In this document: positions 25,786-34,918 of the stretch, in pieces
How positions within the stretch are numbered: the first letter of the stretch is position 1
How the letters are laid out: each line of letters opens with the position of its first letter
DNA from: Pirellulaceae bacterium
Lineage (GTDB): Bacteria > Planctomycetota > Planctomycetia > Pirellulales > Pirellulaceae
DNA: 60,919 bases
Reading direction: 5' to 3'
Assembly (NCBI GenBank): GCA_023382975.1
Contig: JAHDXO010000018.1
Coordinates: forward strand, 108,487-169,405
Notes under the pieces: model-generated
What the model saw: only the letters and a program-made list of their open reading frames with translations
What the model was told of the DNA's origin: nothing
The model's database searches: none
Position numbers and translations under genes: made by a program

Positions 25786-28767
25786 ATGTCGAAGGATGTT
25801 GATGTGTCCGGATTGGAGACGGCGTTGCGCTTGGTCGTCCGCGGCGAGGTGTATTTCGACTGGGCCAGCCGCGGAATCCACGCGACGGACGCCAGCCATT
25901 ACCAGATGATGCCGGCGTGCGTCGTCGTGCCGCGCGACGAGGCGGACTGCATCGCGGCAGTCGAAGTCGCGGGACGTTTTCAGGTACCGATCACGTCGCG
26001 CGGCGGCGGTACTTCGCTCTCGGGGCAAACGTTCGGCACGGGCATGGTGATCGATACCTCGAAGTACATGGACCAAGTGCTGGAGGTGAACTCCGCTGAG
26101 GGGTGGGCTCGAGTCCAGCCCGGCGTCGTCCGCGACCGGCTGAATTCGCACTTGGCTCCGCAGCGGCTGCATTTGGCGCCCGATCCGGCGACCGGCAACC
26201 GGGCAACCGTGGGCGGGATGATCGGAAACAACTCATCGGGCACTCGGTCCCTGGTGTACGGCAAGACGATCGACCATCTGCTTGCCTGCAAAGTCGTGTT
26301 GTCCGATGGAACGGTGATGGACGTGCAGCCGCTGGACCAGACGCAATGGCAGCAGCGATGCGGCGGCGACGGGCGCGAAGCGGAGATCTACCGGGGTGTG
26401 CAAGACATCGTGACGCGGGACCGCGACGAGATCCTGGCTCGCTACCCGAAAGTCATGCGGCGCGTGTCGGGGTACAATTTGGACGAGTTCGTCGAAGGCG
26501 CGGGCTACACGGGACCGATCGGCGGTCGCAACACCGGTGGGCAGCGGCCTTGGAATCTGGCCCACTTGATCGCGGGCAGCGAGGGAACGCTGGCATGCCT
26601 GCTGGAAGCGACTGTCCGCTTGACTCCGCTGCCCAACGCCACCGCGTTGTCCATCGTCCACTTCGACAACGAACCGGATTCGTTGCGCCGCTTGCCGGAG
26701 ATTTTGCGGCACGGCCCGAGCGCCGTCGAGTTGCTGGACGCGTTGGTCTTGCGCGAATCGTTGGTGAACGCTTCGACGCGCGCCTTGGCGACGTTTGTCG
26801 AAGGACGTCCCAAAGCCGTACTGCTGGTCGAGGTTTTCGGTGAGGACCAGGATGAGGCCAACGAGCGAATCGCCGCTTTGGTAGCGGATTTGCAGACGCG
26901 GCGGATCGGCTATGCGTGGCCGGTTCGCTCGGATGCCAAGGGCCAGGCCGACGTGTGGAACGTGCGCAAATTGGGGTTGGGGTTGATCAGCAACGTCCCA
27001 GGGCCGGTCAAAGGCCAGGCCTTCGTCGAAGACGCCTGCGTGCCGGTCGAGGTGCTGGCCGAGTACATCGAGCGGTTGCAGCAGGTCTGCCGCGACCTGG
27101 ACGTACCGACGACGATGTACGCCCACGCCAGCGTCGGGGTGATCCACTTCCGACCGATGCTCGATCTGCATCGCGAGGATCATCGGCAGAAGATGGTCCG
27201 GATCGCGAACCAAGCCTTCGAGATGGTGTGCCAATATGGAGGCGTGTTTGCCGGCGAGCATGGCGACGGTTTGGTGCGGGGCGAGTTCATCCCGCGCTAC
27301 TACGGACCGCGTTTGTACGAAGCGTTTCGGCAGATCAAGGGCTTGTTTGATCCCGCGGGTCTGATGAACCCCGGAAAGATTGTGGACTCGCCGTCGATGA
27401 TCAGCCATCTGCGGTACGGCGACGACTACCGCATGACCGACGTCCCGGCGCAGTTTCATTACCGCGATCAAGGCGGATTCCAACTGGCAGTCGAGCAATG
27501 CAATGGCGTGGGCGCTTGTCGCAAATTGGACGCGGGCACGATGTGCCCCAGCTACATGGCAACGCGCGACGAAGAAGCGACGACGCGTGGCCGCGCCAAT
27601 GCGCTGCGGCTGGCGATGACCTGTCAATTGGGGCCTGAAACGCTGGACAGCGACCGCGTGAAACAGGTGCTCGAATTGTGCCTGGCCTGCAAAGCGTGCA
27701 AGACCGAGTGCCCGAACGCCGTGGACATGTCGCGGCTGAAGAGCGACGTGCTACAGATGCACCACGATCGGCACGGCGTCCCGCTGGGCTACCGGCTGAT
27801 CGGCGGCATGCCTGAGATGGCCCGCTGGATCGCCGGCCCGCTGGCTCACGTAGTCAACCGTGTTGCCCGGCTGCCCGGCTACGGTTGGCTGATGGAGAAG
27901 ATCGCCGGCCTCGACCGCCGCCGGCCTCAACCGCCGTTTGCGACGCGGACGCTCGGTTGGTTGCTGAACGACCGTGCGCGGCGGTCGTCGCGCGGCGAGG
28001 GGGCAAGCCGCCGCCGTCCGGAACTGGGGCGCGTCGTGCTGTTCGACGATACGTATGCCAGTTGCCTGGAACCGCGCGTCGGGCTGGCCGCGGTGGAACT
28101 GCTGGAAGGCTGCGGTTATGAAGTCGTGCTGGCTCGGGCAGGATGTTGTCAGCGCCCGCGACTTTCCAAAGGGCTGGTGCGTCAGGCAAAGCGGCACGGC
28201 ACCCGCACGATGCGGCGACTGGACGAGTTCGCGCGGCTGGGGCCGCCGATCGTCTGTTTGGAACCGTCGTGTGCGTCGGCCTTGGCGGACGATCTGCCGG
28301 ACCTAATGGACGACGAAGCGATGGGGCGGCGCGTGGCGGCCAGCATCCGGATGATCGACGTGTTCCTGGACGAGCAAGTCGCGGCGGGAAAGATCGCCCC
28401 GCTCGGCGTCCTATCCGGCGGTTACCTGCTTCACGGCCACTGCCATCAGAAGGCCGAGTTCGGCACGGCGGCCATCCATCGCCATTTCGCGCGGCTCGGA
28501 TCATCGGTCCAGTGGTCCGAGGTCGATTCGGGTTGCTGCGGCATGGCCGGATCATTCGGATACGAGCACTACGAACTCTCGCAGCAGATCGCCGAGGACC
28601 GCTTGCTGCCCGCCGTCCGCGCCGCGGTGGCCGAAGGCAAGACGATCATCGCCTGCGGCATCAGTTGCCGCCACCAGTTGCGCGATCTGCTGAACGTAGA
28701 AGCCCGCCACTGGGTCGAAGTCATGCGGCCGGGCACCAGCGTTGTAACTCCCGTCAAGATCGATTAG
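25786..28767 (+). CDS. YdiJ-like FAD/Fe-S D-2-hydroxyacid dehydrogenase
   Basis: 993 residues from the Met of MSKDVDVSG. In order: a PCMH FAD-binding domain with SRGGGTSLSGQ and GGMIGNNSSGTRS; the FAD-oxidase C-terminal domain (to ~545) with AGEHGDGLVRGEF and LMNPGKI; a 4Fe-4S pair, GVGACRKLDAGTMCP and CLACKACKTECPNAVD; then two CCG-type blocks, AGCCQRPRLSKG and HCHQKAEF with SGCCGMAGSFGYE. The fusion of GlcD-like and GlcF-like parts matches E. coli YdiJ and relatives that oxidise D-2-hydroxyglutarate or D-lactate. Probably an electron donor to quinone; exact substrate inferred only. Confidence 0.92.
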   Translation: MSKDVDVSGLETALRLVVRGEVYFDWASRGIHATDASHYQMMPACVVVPRDEADCIAAVEVAGRFQVPITSRGGGTSLSGQTFGTGMVIDTSKYMDQVLEVNSAEGWARVQPGVVRDRLNSHLAPQRLHLAPDPATGNRATVGGMIGNNSSGTRSLVYGKTIDHLLACKVVLSDGTVMDVQPLDQTQWQQRCGGDGREAEIYRGVQDIVTRDRDEILARYPKVMRRVSGYNLDEFVEGAGYTGPIGGRNTGGQRPWNLAHLIAGSEGTLACLLEATVRLTPLPNATALSIVHFDNEPDSLRRLPEILRHGPSAVELLDALVLRESLVNASTRALATFVEGRPKAVLLVEVFGEDQDEANERIAALVADLQTRRIGYAWPVRSDAKGQADVWNVRKLGLGLISNVPGPVKGQAFVEDACVPVEVLAEYIERLQQVCRDLDVPTTMYAHASVGVIHFRPMLDLHREDHRQKMVRIANQAFEMVCQYGGVFAGEHGDGLVRGEFIPRYYGPRLYEAFRQIKGLFDPAGLMNPGKIVDSPSMISHLRYGDDYRMTDVPAQFHYRDQGGFQLAVEQCNGVGACRKLDAGTMCPSYMATRDEEATTRGRANALRLAMTCQLGPETLDSDRVKQVLELCLACKACKTECPNAVDMSRLKSDVLQMHHDRHGVPLGYRLIGGMPEMARWIAGPLAHVVNRVARLPGYGWLMEKIAGLDRRRPQPPFATRTLGWLLNDRARRSSRGEGASRRRPELGRVVLFDDTYASCLEPRVGLAAVELLEGCGYEVVLARAGCCQRPRLSKGLVRQAKRHGTRTMRRLDEFARLGPPIVCLEPSCASALADDLPDLMDDEAMGRRVAASIRMIDVFLDEQVAAGKIAPLGVLSGGYLLHGHCHQKAEFGTAAIHRHFARLGSSVQWSEVDSGCCGMAGSFGYEHYELSQQIAEDRLLPAVRAAVAEGKTIIACGISCRHQLRDLLNVEARHWVEVMRPGTSVVTPVKID

Positions 28768-28884
28768 TGTCGGTCAGGAGCGCCGACGCGTTGCCTTTCC
28801 GCGACCAGCGGATTGGGCAACAGATTCGAGTTTGCTACGATACGATCCTCATTGGTTCCGGATTCCTTGAAGAGGAGATCGAAC

Positions 28885-29295
28885 ATGTCCAACATCGCTC
28901 GTTTCACCGTTTCGATCGAAGATGACTTGCTGGAACGTTTCGATCAGTATTGCCAAGAGGAACGGTTCGCAACGCGGAGCGAGGCCGTTCGGCAGTTGAT
29001 CCACGATCGGCTGACGACCCGTGCTTGGGAAACCGGCAACGACGAAGTCGCCGGCACGTTGACGCTGGTCTATGACCACCATCGACCGCAGTTGGGCAAG
29101 GGATTGACCAAGTTGCAGCACGACAACACCGACTTGATCGTCTCGACCACACACGTGCATTTGACGCACGACGTCTGCCTGGAAGTGATCATCTTGCGCG
29201 GCTCCGCGAACCGCTTGCAGCAAGTGGCCGCCCAGCTCAAGGGGATGAAGGGCATCATCAAGGGCGAATTGGTGGTCGCGCGCGCGGAAGTGTAG
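28885..29295 (+). CDS. nikR: Nickel-responsive regulator NikR
   Basis: 136 residues from an ATG after GAGGAGA. The N-terminus is a ribbon-helix-helix: RFTVSIEDDLLERFD, then FATRSEAVRQLIHDRL. The C-terminal ACT-like domain holds the high-affinity nickel ligands at H79, H90, H92 and C98, all offset by three from E. coli H76, H87, H89 and C95, so metal sensing should be intact. No nickel transporter or nickel enzyme lies within the window, so its targets are elsewhere. Confidence 0.95.
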   Translation: MSNIARFTVSIEDDLLERFDQYCQEERFATRSEAVRQLIHDRLTTRAWETGNDEVAGTLTLVYDHHRPQLGKGLTKLQHDNTDLIVSTTHVHLTHDVCLEVIILRGSANRLQQVAAQLKGMKGIIKGELVVARAEV

Positions 29296-29350
29296 GACAA
29301 CAGGCGGGGATGCCGTCGATGCGCACGAAACGGGAAATTCCACTTCCCCC

Positions 29351-29401
29351 AAAAAAAGAATCCCGCGGATGCTGATCGTGAAACGATGCATCCGCGGGAT
29401 T
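29351..29401 (-). terminator. Rho-independent terminator of the DUF1559 gene
   Basis: Read on the minus strand, a 14-bp perfect stem AATCCCGCGGATGC / GCATCCGCGGGATT encloses an inner ATCGT/ACGAT hairpin and is followed by C and seven T's. It starts 23 nt after the stop codon of the gene ending at 29425. Confidence 0.93.
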
Positions 29402-29424
29402 GCTGCTGTCCAGTGGGCATGCGG

Positions 29425-30570
29425 TTAGTTGTCCAAGTTGACGGTCTGCCCGTCATCGCGGATTGCCAATCGCAGGAACACCGCCAAATCGGTTGTCCCC
29501 GATACGAACTGAACCGAACCATCGACCAGCGCGACCAGCACGCCGCCGGGGTGGGGCGACTGGATGGGGTTGTTGATGCCTCGGCCGCCATCGTGTCGTT
29601 CGTTGCATCCGGGAGCGGATCCCGAGCCCAGCACTCGCTTCAAGTCGGGGCTGTAGCGAATGGTGGCGACATTGTAAGTCCGCTGATCCCATGGGGCGTT
29701 GGCCAATCGGATCGGGTTATTCTTTCCGTTCGACAGTCCCATGATCCATCCGCCGTAGTCGGCGCTGTTGTCCCAACCGGGATCGCCGTGATACTTCGTC
29801 GAGATGGCTGTGTCGACATTCCGCAGCCAATCCGACTGCTCGCCCACAATCATCGTGTTCGAGGTACCATCGCTGCACTTGGCCATGTCTTGGTGCTCGT
29901 TGACGGTGAGCATGCCATTGCCCGCAATCACCCCGCCATCGTTCGGGGTTGCCATCATGTCGTCGTCGCTTCGGTAGACCCTGTTTGTCGTGGGGTTTCC
30001 CCACCGCGGATCAGGATACAGCGTGACTCCATGAACCGTGCCATCCCGTTCGATGTTCGTACCGCCAGTGATCCCTGCGTACGTTGGCATGCACATTTCG
30101 GTACCCATCGCCCGCATCACGGGCAACGGCGACGATGGACACCGCATGACCTCGGGCACCAGACTTCGCAAAGCCGTGTTGATTTCCGCAATATTCGAGA
30201 GCCCTTCGGTGCCTCCCCAGCGGAAATGGGTGTTCGGATGCCCTGATCTCTGCGTTGCGGCGATCTTGTCGTAGATGTTTCGCTGCTCGATGAAAGGCAG
30301 GATTCCGTACCACCAAGATGGTCCTGCTTTTCTCGGGCCCGAAAACGGTCCAGCGAACACGGCGCCCATCGGAAACACCTTGTACGTGTCGTGGTAATTC
30401 TGCAGAGCCAATCCGGTGTTCTTCAGGTTGTTGTTGCACTGGGTTCGGCGGGCAGCTTCGCGTGCCGCCTGAATCGCAGGCAAGAGCAAGGCAACCAAAA
30501 TCCCAATAATTGCAATCACCACCAGAAGTTCGACCAGCGTGAAACCACGCCCTGAAATCTTTCTGCGCAT
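29425..30570 (-). CDS. DUF1559 prepilin-type N-cleaved protein
   Basis: 381 residues from an ATG preceded by GAGGAG. The type IV pilin-like leader is SGRGFTLVELLVVIAIIGIL with cleavage after the Gly of RGF, then PAIQAAREAARRTQC-NN, the hallmark of planctomycete DUF1559 (SBP_bac_10) proteins. The globular part contains FPMGAVF, GILPFIEQRN, CPSSP and the DGTSNTMIVGEQ motif, ending in PHPGGVLVALVDGSVQFV. Such proteins occur in dozens of copies in planctomycete genomes and are presumed surface or pseudopilus components. A small lipoprotein gene lies upstream on the same strand. Confidence 0.95.
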   Translation of the reverse strand: MRRKISGRGFTLVELLVVIAIIGILVALLLPAIQAAREAARRTQCNNNLKNTGLALQNYHDTYKVFPMGAVFAGPFSGPRKAGPSWWYGILPFIEQRNIYDKIAATQRSGHPNTHFRWGGTEGLSNIAEINTALRSLVPEVMRCPSSPLPVMRAMGTEMCMPTYAGITGGTNIERDGTVHGVTLYPDPRWGNPTTNRVYRSDDDMMATPNDGGVIAGNGMLTVNEHQDMAKCSDGTSNTMIVGEQSDWLRNVDTAISTKYHGDPGWDNSADYGGWIMGLSNGKNNPIRLANAPWDQRTYNVATIRYSPDLKRVLGSGSAPGCNERHDGGRGINNPIQSPHPGGVLVALVDGSVQFVSGTTDLAVFLRLAIRDDGQTVNLDN

Positions 30571-30727
30571 CACAATACTCCTCGAGAAAGGGTGAAAAAG
30601 AAAAAACGATTCAGAAGATGGTATTCGGACACGATGCCGCAACGGTGCGTCGCTTGACATCGAGTGGTCGCCGACGTTCCCGGAATAATTTCGTGACCGG
30701 GGACGCACGACCCGATGATCGATTTCA

Positions 30728-31039
30728 CTAGAGTTTGGAGAGAATCTCCTGAGCCTTCGCTTTGATGTCATCGGGCTTCTTCATCGTGCCCAGTGCGCGA
30801 ATTTCTTCCTCGACCATACCGCCTTTGACCGGATCGGCACTCTTGATCTTGTCGACGTAGTACTTGCTGTCGGCGAAATCATCGGCGAGTCGGCCGTTAC
30901 TTGCGGCATCCTCCAGCATCAGCCTCAACTCGTAATCCGGGGCATCCGCATTGGCAGGCGGAGCATTGACTTGGCCCATGTCACACCCGAAGACGACGAC
31001 CAGACTGAGCAATGCAAATAGAGAACGTCCCCTTGTCAT
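30728..31039 (-). CDS. Small lipoprotein of unknown function
   Basis: 103 residues. The signal peptide ends in a lipobox, LVVVFGC (Cys at about 19), predicting lipid anchoring. The mature part is helical and charged: YELRLMLEDAASNGRLADD, then VEEEIRALGTMKKPDDIKA. It precedes the DUF1559 gene on the same strand with 157 bp between them, a pairing commonly seen in planctomycetes. GGGAG lies upstream of the start. Confidence 0.75.
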   Translation of the reverse strand: MTRGRSLFALLSLVVVFGCDMGQVNAPPANADAPDYELRLMLEDAASNGRLADDFADSKYYVDKIKSADPVKGGMVEEEIRALGTMKKPDDIKAKAQEILSKL

Positions 31040-31494
31040 GATTTCAACTCCCTTCCATCAAGTGGATACTTACTCCAGAACAAGGTATTCACCGAATATC
31101 GCCGAACGGGTGATGTTTGTCAACCTGCTTGCGACCAGCACCGAACGAAATCGAAATCGCGCAAGTGCTTTGATGGTATATGCTTAAGATGAAATAGCAC
31201 TATCTTGCTCCGATAGGCCACCCATACTCATGCCGTCATTTTTGGTGGTAAATCGATTTTTTTGCAGTCAAGTCGGGAATTGCGCCGCCGCGATGGCTAC
31301 CTTGGCTCACTCGAGATTCGTGTTTCTGTGCTGTGACTCGCGGCGCATTCGCTTGCATTCAAACATCGGGTTCGGGCATCGCCAATCAATCACGGACAAG
31401 TGGGGATGGTAGTTGATTTATTCGTGTAGTGGCTTTATTCTGACCGTTGATGGTGGGGTCGTTGTTCTGTCACTTGCGATCCGGAGGCTTGCCG
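31040..31494. other. 455-bp divergent intergenic region
   Basis: No gene is supported. On the minus strand TTGACA (reverse complement of 31118-31123) and GATATT (reverse complement of 31095-31100) are spaced by 17 bp, a possible sigma-70 promoter for the small lipoprotein gene. The rest is relatively AT-rich and holds no clear hairpin. Confidence 0.4.
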
Positions 31495-33072
31495 ATGTCA
31501 TTCCAACCGTCTCTCGAAGCGTCTTCTTTGCAGCATTTTCACGCCCATTGCTGTCCGTGTTCGCATCGCGAGCACGATGAAACGGGCATCACCCGCCGTG
31601 CGTTTCTGGGCGGCGCGGCGGCGACCAGCGCCGCACTTTCCGGCTTGACTTGGACTTCGCTCGCCCAAGCCGACGACGCCGATCTGCCCGCAGCGCCGCC
31701 TCGTAAGTCGTTGAAGGTCAAGCCGATTCTGGTTTACAGCACGCCGACGCGTCGTCCGCAGACAAGTTGGAGGAACTGGGGTGGCATCGAAACCGAGGAG
31801 CAGGCGCAGGCCGAAGTTGCCAAAATCGGGCAGGAACTGGCCGAGTTGCGGACCAATGCGGACTTTCCCGTCGAATTCTTGCCGTTGGCCGCGGTCAAGA
31901 GCGCTCGCGAGTTGGCAGCCCACCAAGACATCGAATCCGCAGACACGTTGTTGGTCTACGCCGCGGGAGGCGGCAACGGCGACTACAACGCGATCGGCAA
32001 CCTGGGCAAGAATACGATCATCTTTGTCCGGTACAAATCGGGCCCTGTCTACCTGTGGTACGAGATTGTCAGCCCGCGCTACTTGCGACAGCATACCGAT
32101 GAACTGGCGGTCAAAGGGATCGACAACCAGGACGTGGTCGTCGACAGTCAGGACGAAATTCTGTGGCGATTGCGGTCGCTCGGAGGCCTGAAGAACACCG
32201 TGGGCAAACGGATCGTGGCCATCGGCGGTCTGGCCGGTTGGGCGCAACCCAAGGAGGCGGTGGAACAGTTGGTCCAAGACCGCTGGAAGTTGGACGTGCA
32301 GACGGTCGGCTACGACGACCTGGGCAAACTGATCCGCGAGGCGCGTGCGGACCAAGAACTGGTGAAACGTTCGAAGGCGCGCGCGGCGAAGTACTTGGCG
32401 CAACCGCAGACGGTGCTGGAGACGGAAAAGACCTACGTGGAAAACGCTTTCGTGCTAGACGAGGTTTTCCGCCGCTTGATGCGCGAAGCGGATTGCGGCG
32501 CCATCACGGTGAACCACTGCATGGGCACCATCATGCCAATGTCCGAGACCACCGCCTGCATGACGCTCAGTCTCCTGAACGACGCCGGCTTTCTGGCCTT
32601 CTGCGAGTCCGACTTTGTCGTCATTCCTTCGGGACTGCTGCTGGCCGACATTTCCGGACTGCCAGTCTTCCTGAACGATCCGACTTATCCGCACGACGGC
32701 ATCATCACGCTGGCACACTGCACGGCGCCGCGCAAGATGGACGGCAAGACGCTCGAACCGACTCGAATCATGACCCACTTCGAATCGGACTACGGGGCCG
32801 CACCCAAGGTCGATATGCGCGTGGGCCAAGTGGTGACGAACATTATTCCGGATTTCAAGGCAGAACGCTGGGTCGGATTGCGCGGCGAGATTGTCGAGAA
32901 TCCGTTCCTGCCGATCTGCCGGTCGCAGATCGACATCCGTTTCCACTGCGACAGCCAACTGTTGGCCGACCGGATGCCGGGCTTCCACTGGATGACGGGC
33001 TACGGAGACTACATGCGGGAATTGGGTTACGCGCTGAAACGCATCCCGATCACTTGGGAAGTCCTGGGGTAA
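31495..33072 (+). CDS. Exported sugar-isomerase-like protein
   Basis: 525 residues from the Met of MSFQPSLEA. A His/Cys-rich leader (HFHAHCCPCSHREH) is followed by a twin-arginine motif, ITRRAFLGGAAATSAALSG. The mature part resembles L-fucose/arabinose isomerase-fold proteins. KPILVYSTPTRRPQTSW opens the first domain; DCGAITVNHCMGTIMP and a C-terminal HFESDYGAAPKVDMRVGQVV-like segment resemble the isomerase active-site region. Export of such a fold is unusual, since known sugar isomerases are cytoplasmic. The His/Cys-rich leader before the RR motif is also odd and might bind metal. Family match is moderate. Confidence 0.7.
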   Translation: MSFQPSLEASSLQHFHAHCCPCSHREHDETGITRRAFLGGAAATSAALSGLTWTSLAQADDADLPAAPPRKSLKVKPILVYSTPTRRPQTSWRNWGGIETEEQAQAEVAKIGQELAELRTNADFPVEFLPLAAVKSARELAAHQDIESADTLLVYAAGGGNGDYNAIGNLGKNTIIFVRYKSGPVYLWYEIVSPRYLRQHTDELAVKGIDNQDVVVDSQDEILWRLRSLGGLKNTVGKRIVAIGGLAGWAQPKEAVEQLVQDRWKLDVQTVGYDDLGKLIREARADQELVKRSKARAAKYLAQPQTVLETEKTYVENAFVLDEVFRRLMREADCGAITVNHCMGTIMPMSETTACMTLSLLNDAGFLAFCESDFVVIPSGLLLADISGLPVFLNDPTYPHDGIITLAHCTAPRKMDGKTLEPTRIMTHFESDYGAAPKVDMRVGQVVTNIIPDFKAERWVGLRGEIVENPFLPICRSQIDIRFHCDSQLLADRMPGFHWMTGYGDYMRELGYALKRIPITWEVLG

Positions 33073-33088
33073 CGCCTTGCCGCCGGAC

Positions 33089-33247
33089 GCAGACGCCTTC
33101 GGAGCCTGCTGAAAAAGTCGTGGGGTAAGCTTCCAGCTTGCCAGATGGGGCGTCTAGGAAAGTGTGGGAATCAAAGATACGAAAACTCGGCAAGCTGGAA
33201 GCTTACCCCACCTCGGTTCTTGCCAGTATTTCAGCAGACGCCTTCGG
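33089..33247. repeat. MITE-like palindromic element with flanking direct repeat
   Basis: A 23-bp perfect inverted repeat (33120-33142 and 33189-33211, core TAAGCTTCCAGCTTGCC) encloses 46 nt. Outside it CTGCTGAAA (about 33107-33115) pairs with TTTCAGCAG (about 33229-33237). The whole is bounded by a 14-bp direct repeat, GCAGACGCCTTCGG, at 33089-33102 and 33234-33247. It lies between the isomerase-like and DUF5010-like genes and has no coding capacity. It looks like a small non-autonomous element, or a REP-type unit inside a duplication. Confidence 0.75.
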
Positions 33248-33318
33248 CTTGCCGTTAAACGATTTGGTTGCGGCTGAGTGTAACGAGGTTTTGTTAGGGT
33301 CTGTTTTCGGAGCTTGCC

Positions 33319-34890
33319 ATGATTGCTGCCGCGTTTTCTGTTTTGATTGCGATTGGGCTGGTTGCTGCCGACCTTCCCGCGGATTTTACGTTCCCGGAAC
33401 CGCCGGGACCGCACGTCGGAGAGCCCGATCCAAGCCGGCCGCTGGCGGCGGACTTCCGGGCAGGCGAACCGCTGGTGGCAACCACGTATTTCTACTGGTA
33501 CGACGCGGAGTCGAAGGCGCACATCGTCAATCACGACGGAAGCGACGCGCTGACCGATCACCCGCCGACGCTGGATGGTTTCAGTTACAAGAGCATCGAC
33601 TGGCATGCGGAGCAATTGACCGACATGATGGCTGCGGGAATCGATGTGGCCATGCCGGTCTACTGGGGATCACCGGCCGGTGGGCACGGGTTCAGCGATG
33701 TCGGACTGCCGCCGCTTGTGGCCGGGCGTCAGCGACTGATCGAACTGGGCAAGCGTCCGCCTGCCATTGGTTTGTTTTACGACACCAGCACGTTGCAGCA
33801 CAACGAAGGCGGATATCATGTCGACTTGACCACTGACGCCGGCCGTCGCTGGTTCTACGGGACGATCCGCAACTTTTTTTCGTTGATTCCTCCCGACCAT
33901 CGCGCGACGATCGATGGACGTCCGCTGGTCTTCCTGTACGCTTCCGCGTTTGCGAAAGCAGTTGACGAGCAACTGTTCCCCGCAACTCGGAAGATGTTTC
34001 GCCGGGATTTCGGCACGGATCTGTATCTGGTCAAGATGGATGGCTGGCCGGGCGAAGCGGACAGCCGCTACCAGTGGGGCGGCGCGTTGCGGCCGCAGTT
34101 GCTGGAAACGGCAGGAATCGGTCCGGGGTACGATCATTCGGCGGTGCCGGGACGCACACCGCTGGTGCGATCGCGAGACGACGGGCGTTTCTACGAATTC
34201 AGTTGGCACCGACTGTTAAGCCGCGATCCCGCAACGCGACCCTGGCTGGTCCATGTCGAGACTTGGAACGAGTTCCACGAAGGCACGGAGATCTGCGAGA
34301 CGATCGAATACGGTCGGCAGTACATCGACGCAACCAGGAAGTTCGCGGATCAGTTCCGCAATCGCGCACACCTGCGGTCCGCCGATTTGCAGCCGGCTCG
34401 GAAGTTGGTAGAGGCGACCCCGGAAGAGACCGACGGTCTGACCGTTCTGCGGAAACCGGAGGGCGACGGGCCGATCGCGCAGAGGACCATCGCGGGCCGC
34501 CCCGCGTGGACGACCGTGCCGAACCGTCACTCGCCGATCGCCCGCTACATGTATTTCGAAGTCGACGACTACTTTTTCTTCGATGGCGACGAGTCGTTCG
34601 AAGTGACGGTCGAATATCTGGACGAAGGGGCGCGGGAATTTATGATCGAGTACGATTCGAGCGACCCTCGGCTGTCCGGCCTGGCTCAGCAATTCCGCGC
34701 CGGTCCGCCACAGCCGATCGGCGGCAGCGGCCAGTGGAAGGTGGTGACGATGAAGATCCAGCACGCCCGGTTCGCCGGACGGTCCAACGATGCCGATTTT
34801 CGACTGAACGTCCAACAAGGCGATCTGGCGGTGTCCAAGGTAACCGTTCGGCGAGTCCAGACGGTGCCGCGGGAAGAGCCGCGTCGATGA
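33319..34890 (+). CDS. DUF5010-like exported glycoside-hydrolase-like protein
   Basis: 523 residues from an ATG with GGAG six bases upstream. A signal peptide (1-17, AIGLVAAD) leads into PLVATTYFYWYDAESKAHI, the start of a TIM-barrel like that of GH99/DUF5010 proteins. VAMPVYWGSPAGG, LFYDTSTLQHN and HVETWNEFHEGTEI, with acidic residues in the last, are likely active-site strands. The C-terminal ~150 residues are a beta-rich module (YMYFEVDDYFFFDGDESFEV), probably carbohydrate-binding. Likely an extracellular polysaccharide-active enzyme; substrate unknown. Confidence 0.75.
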   Translation: MIAAAFSVLIAIGLVAADLPADFTFPEPPGPHVGEPDPSRPLAADFRAGEPLVATTYFYWYDAESKAHIVNHDGSDALTDHPPTLDGFSYKSIDWHAEQLTDMMAAGIDVAMPVYWGSPAGGHGFSDVGLPPLVAGRQRLIELGKRPPAIGLFYDTSTLQHNEGGYHVDLTTDAGRRWFYGTIRNFFSLIPPDHRATIDGRPLVFLYASAFAKAVDEQLFPATRKMFRRDFGTDLYLVKMDGWPGEADSRYQWGGALRPQLLETAGIGPGYDHSAVPGRTPLVRSRDDGRFYEFSWHRLLSRDPATRPWLVHVETWNEFHEGTEICETIEYGRQYIDATRKFADQFRNRAHLRSADLQPARKLVEATPEETDGLTVLRKPEGDGPIAQRTIAGRPAWTTVPNRHSPIARYMYFEVDDYFFFDGDESFEVTVEYLDEGAREFMIEYDSSDPRLSGLAQQFRAGPPQPIGGSGQWKVVTMKIQHARFAGRSNDADFRLNVQQGDLAVSKVTVRRVQTVPREEPRR

Positions 34891-34918
34891 TCCGCACATT
34901 CGCGGTGCGTCGGCCTCA

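Noticed and set aside
26233..27627. 464-codon minus-strand ORF opposite the YdiJ-like gene
   Set aside because: It overlaps conserved FAD and Fe-S coding on the plus strand and shows Gln/His/Arg-rich shadow composition.
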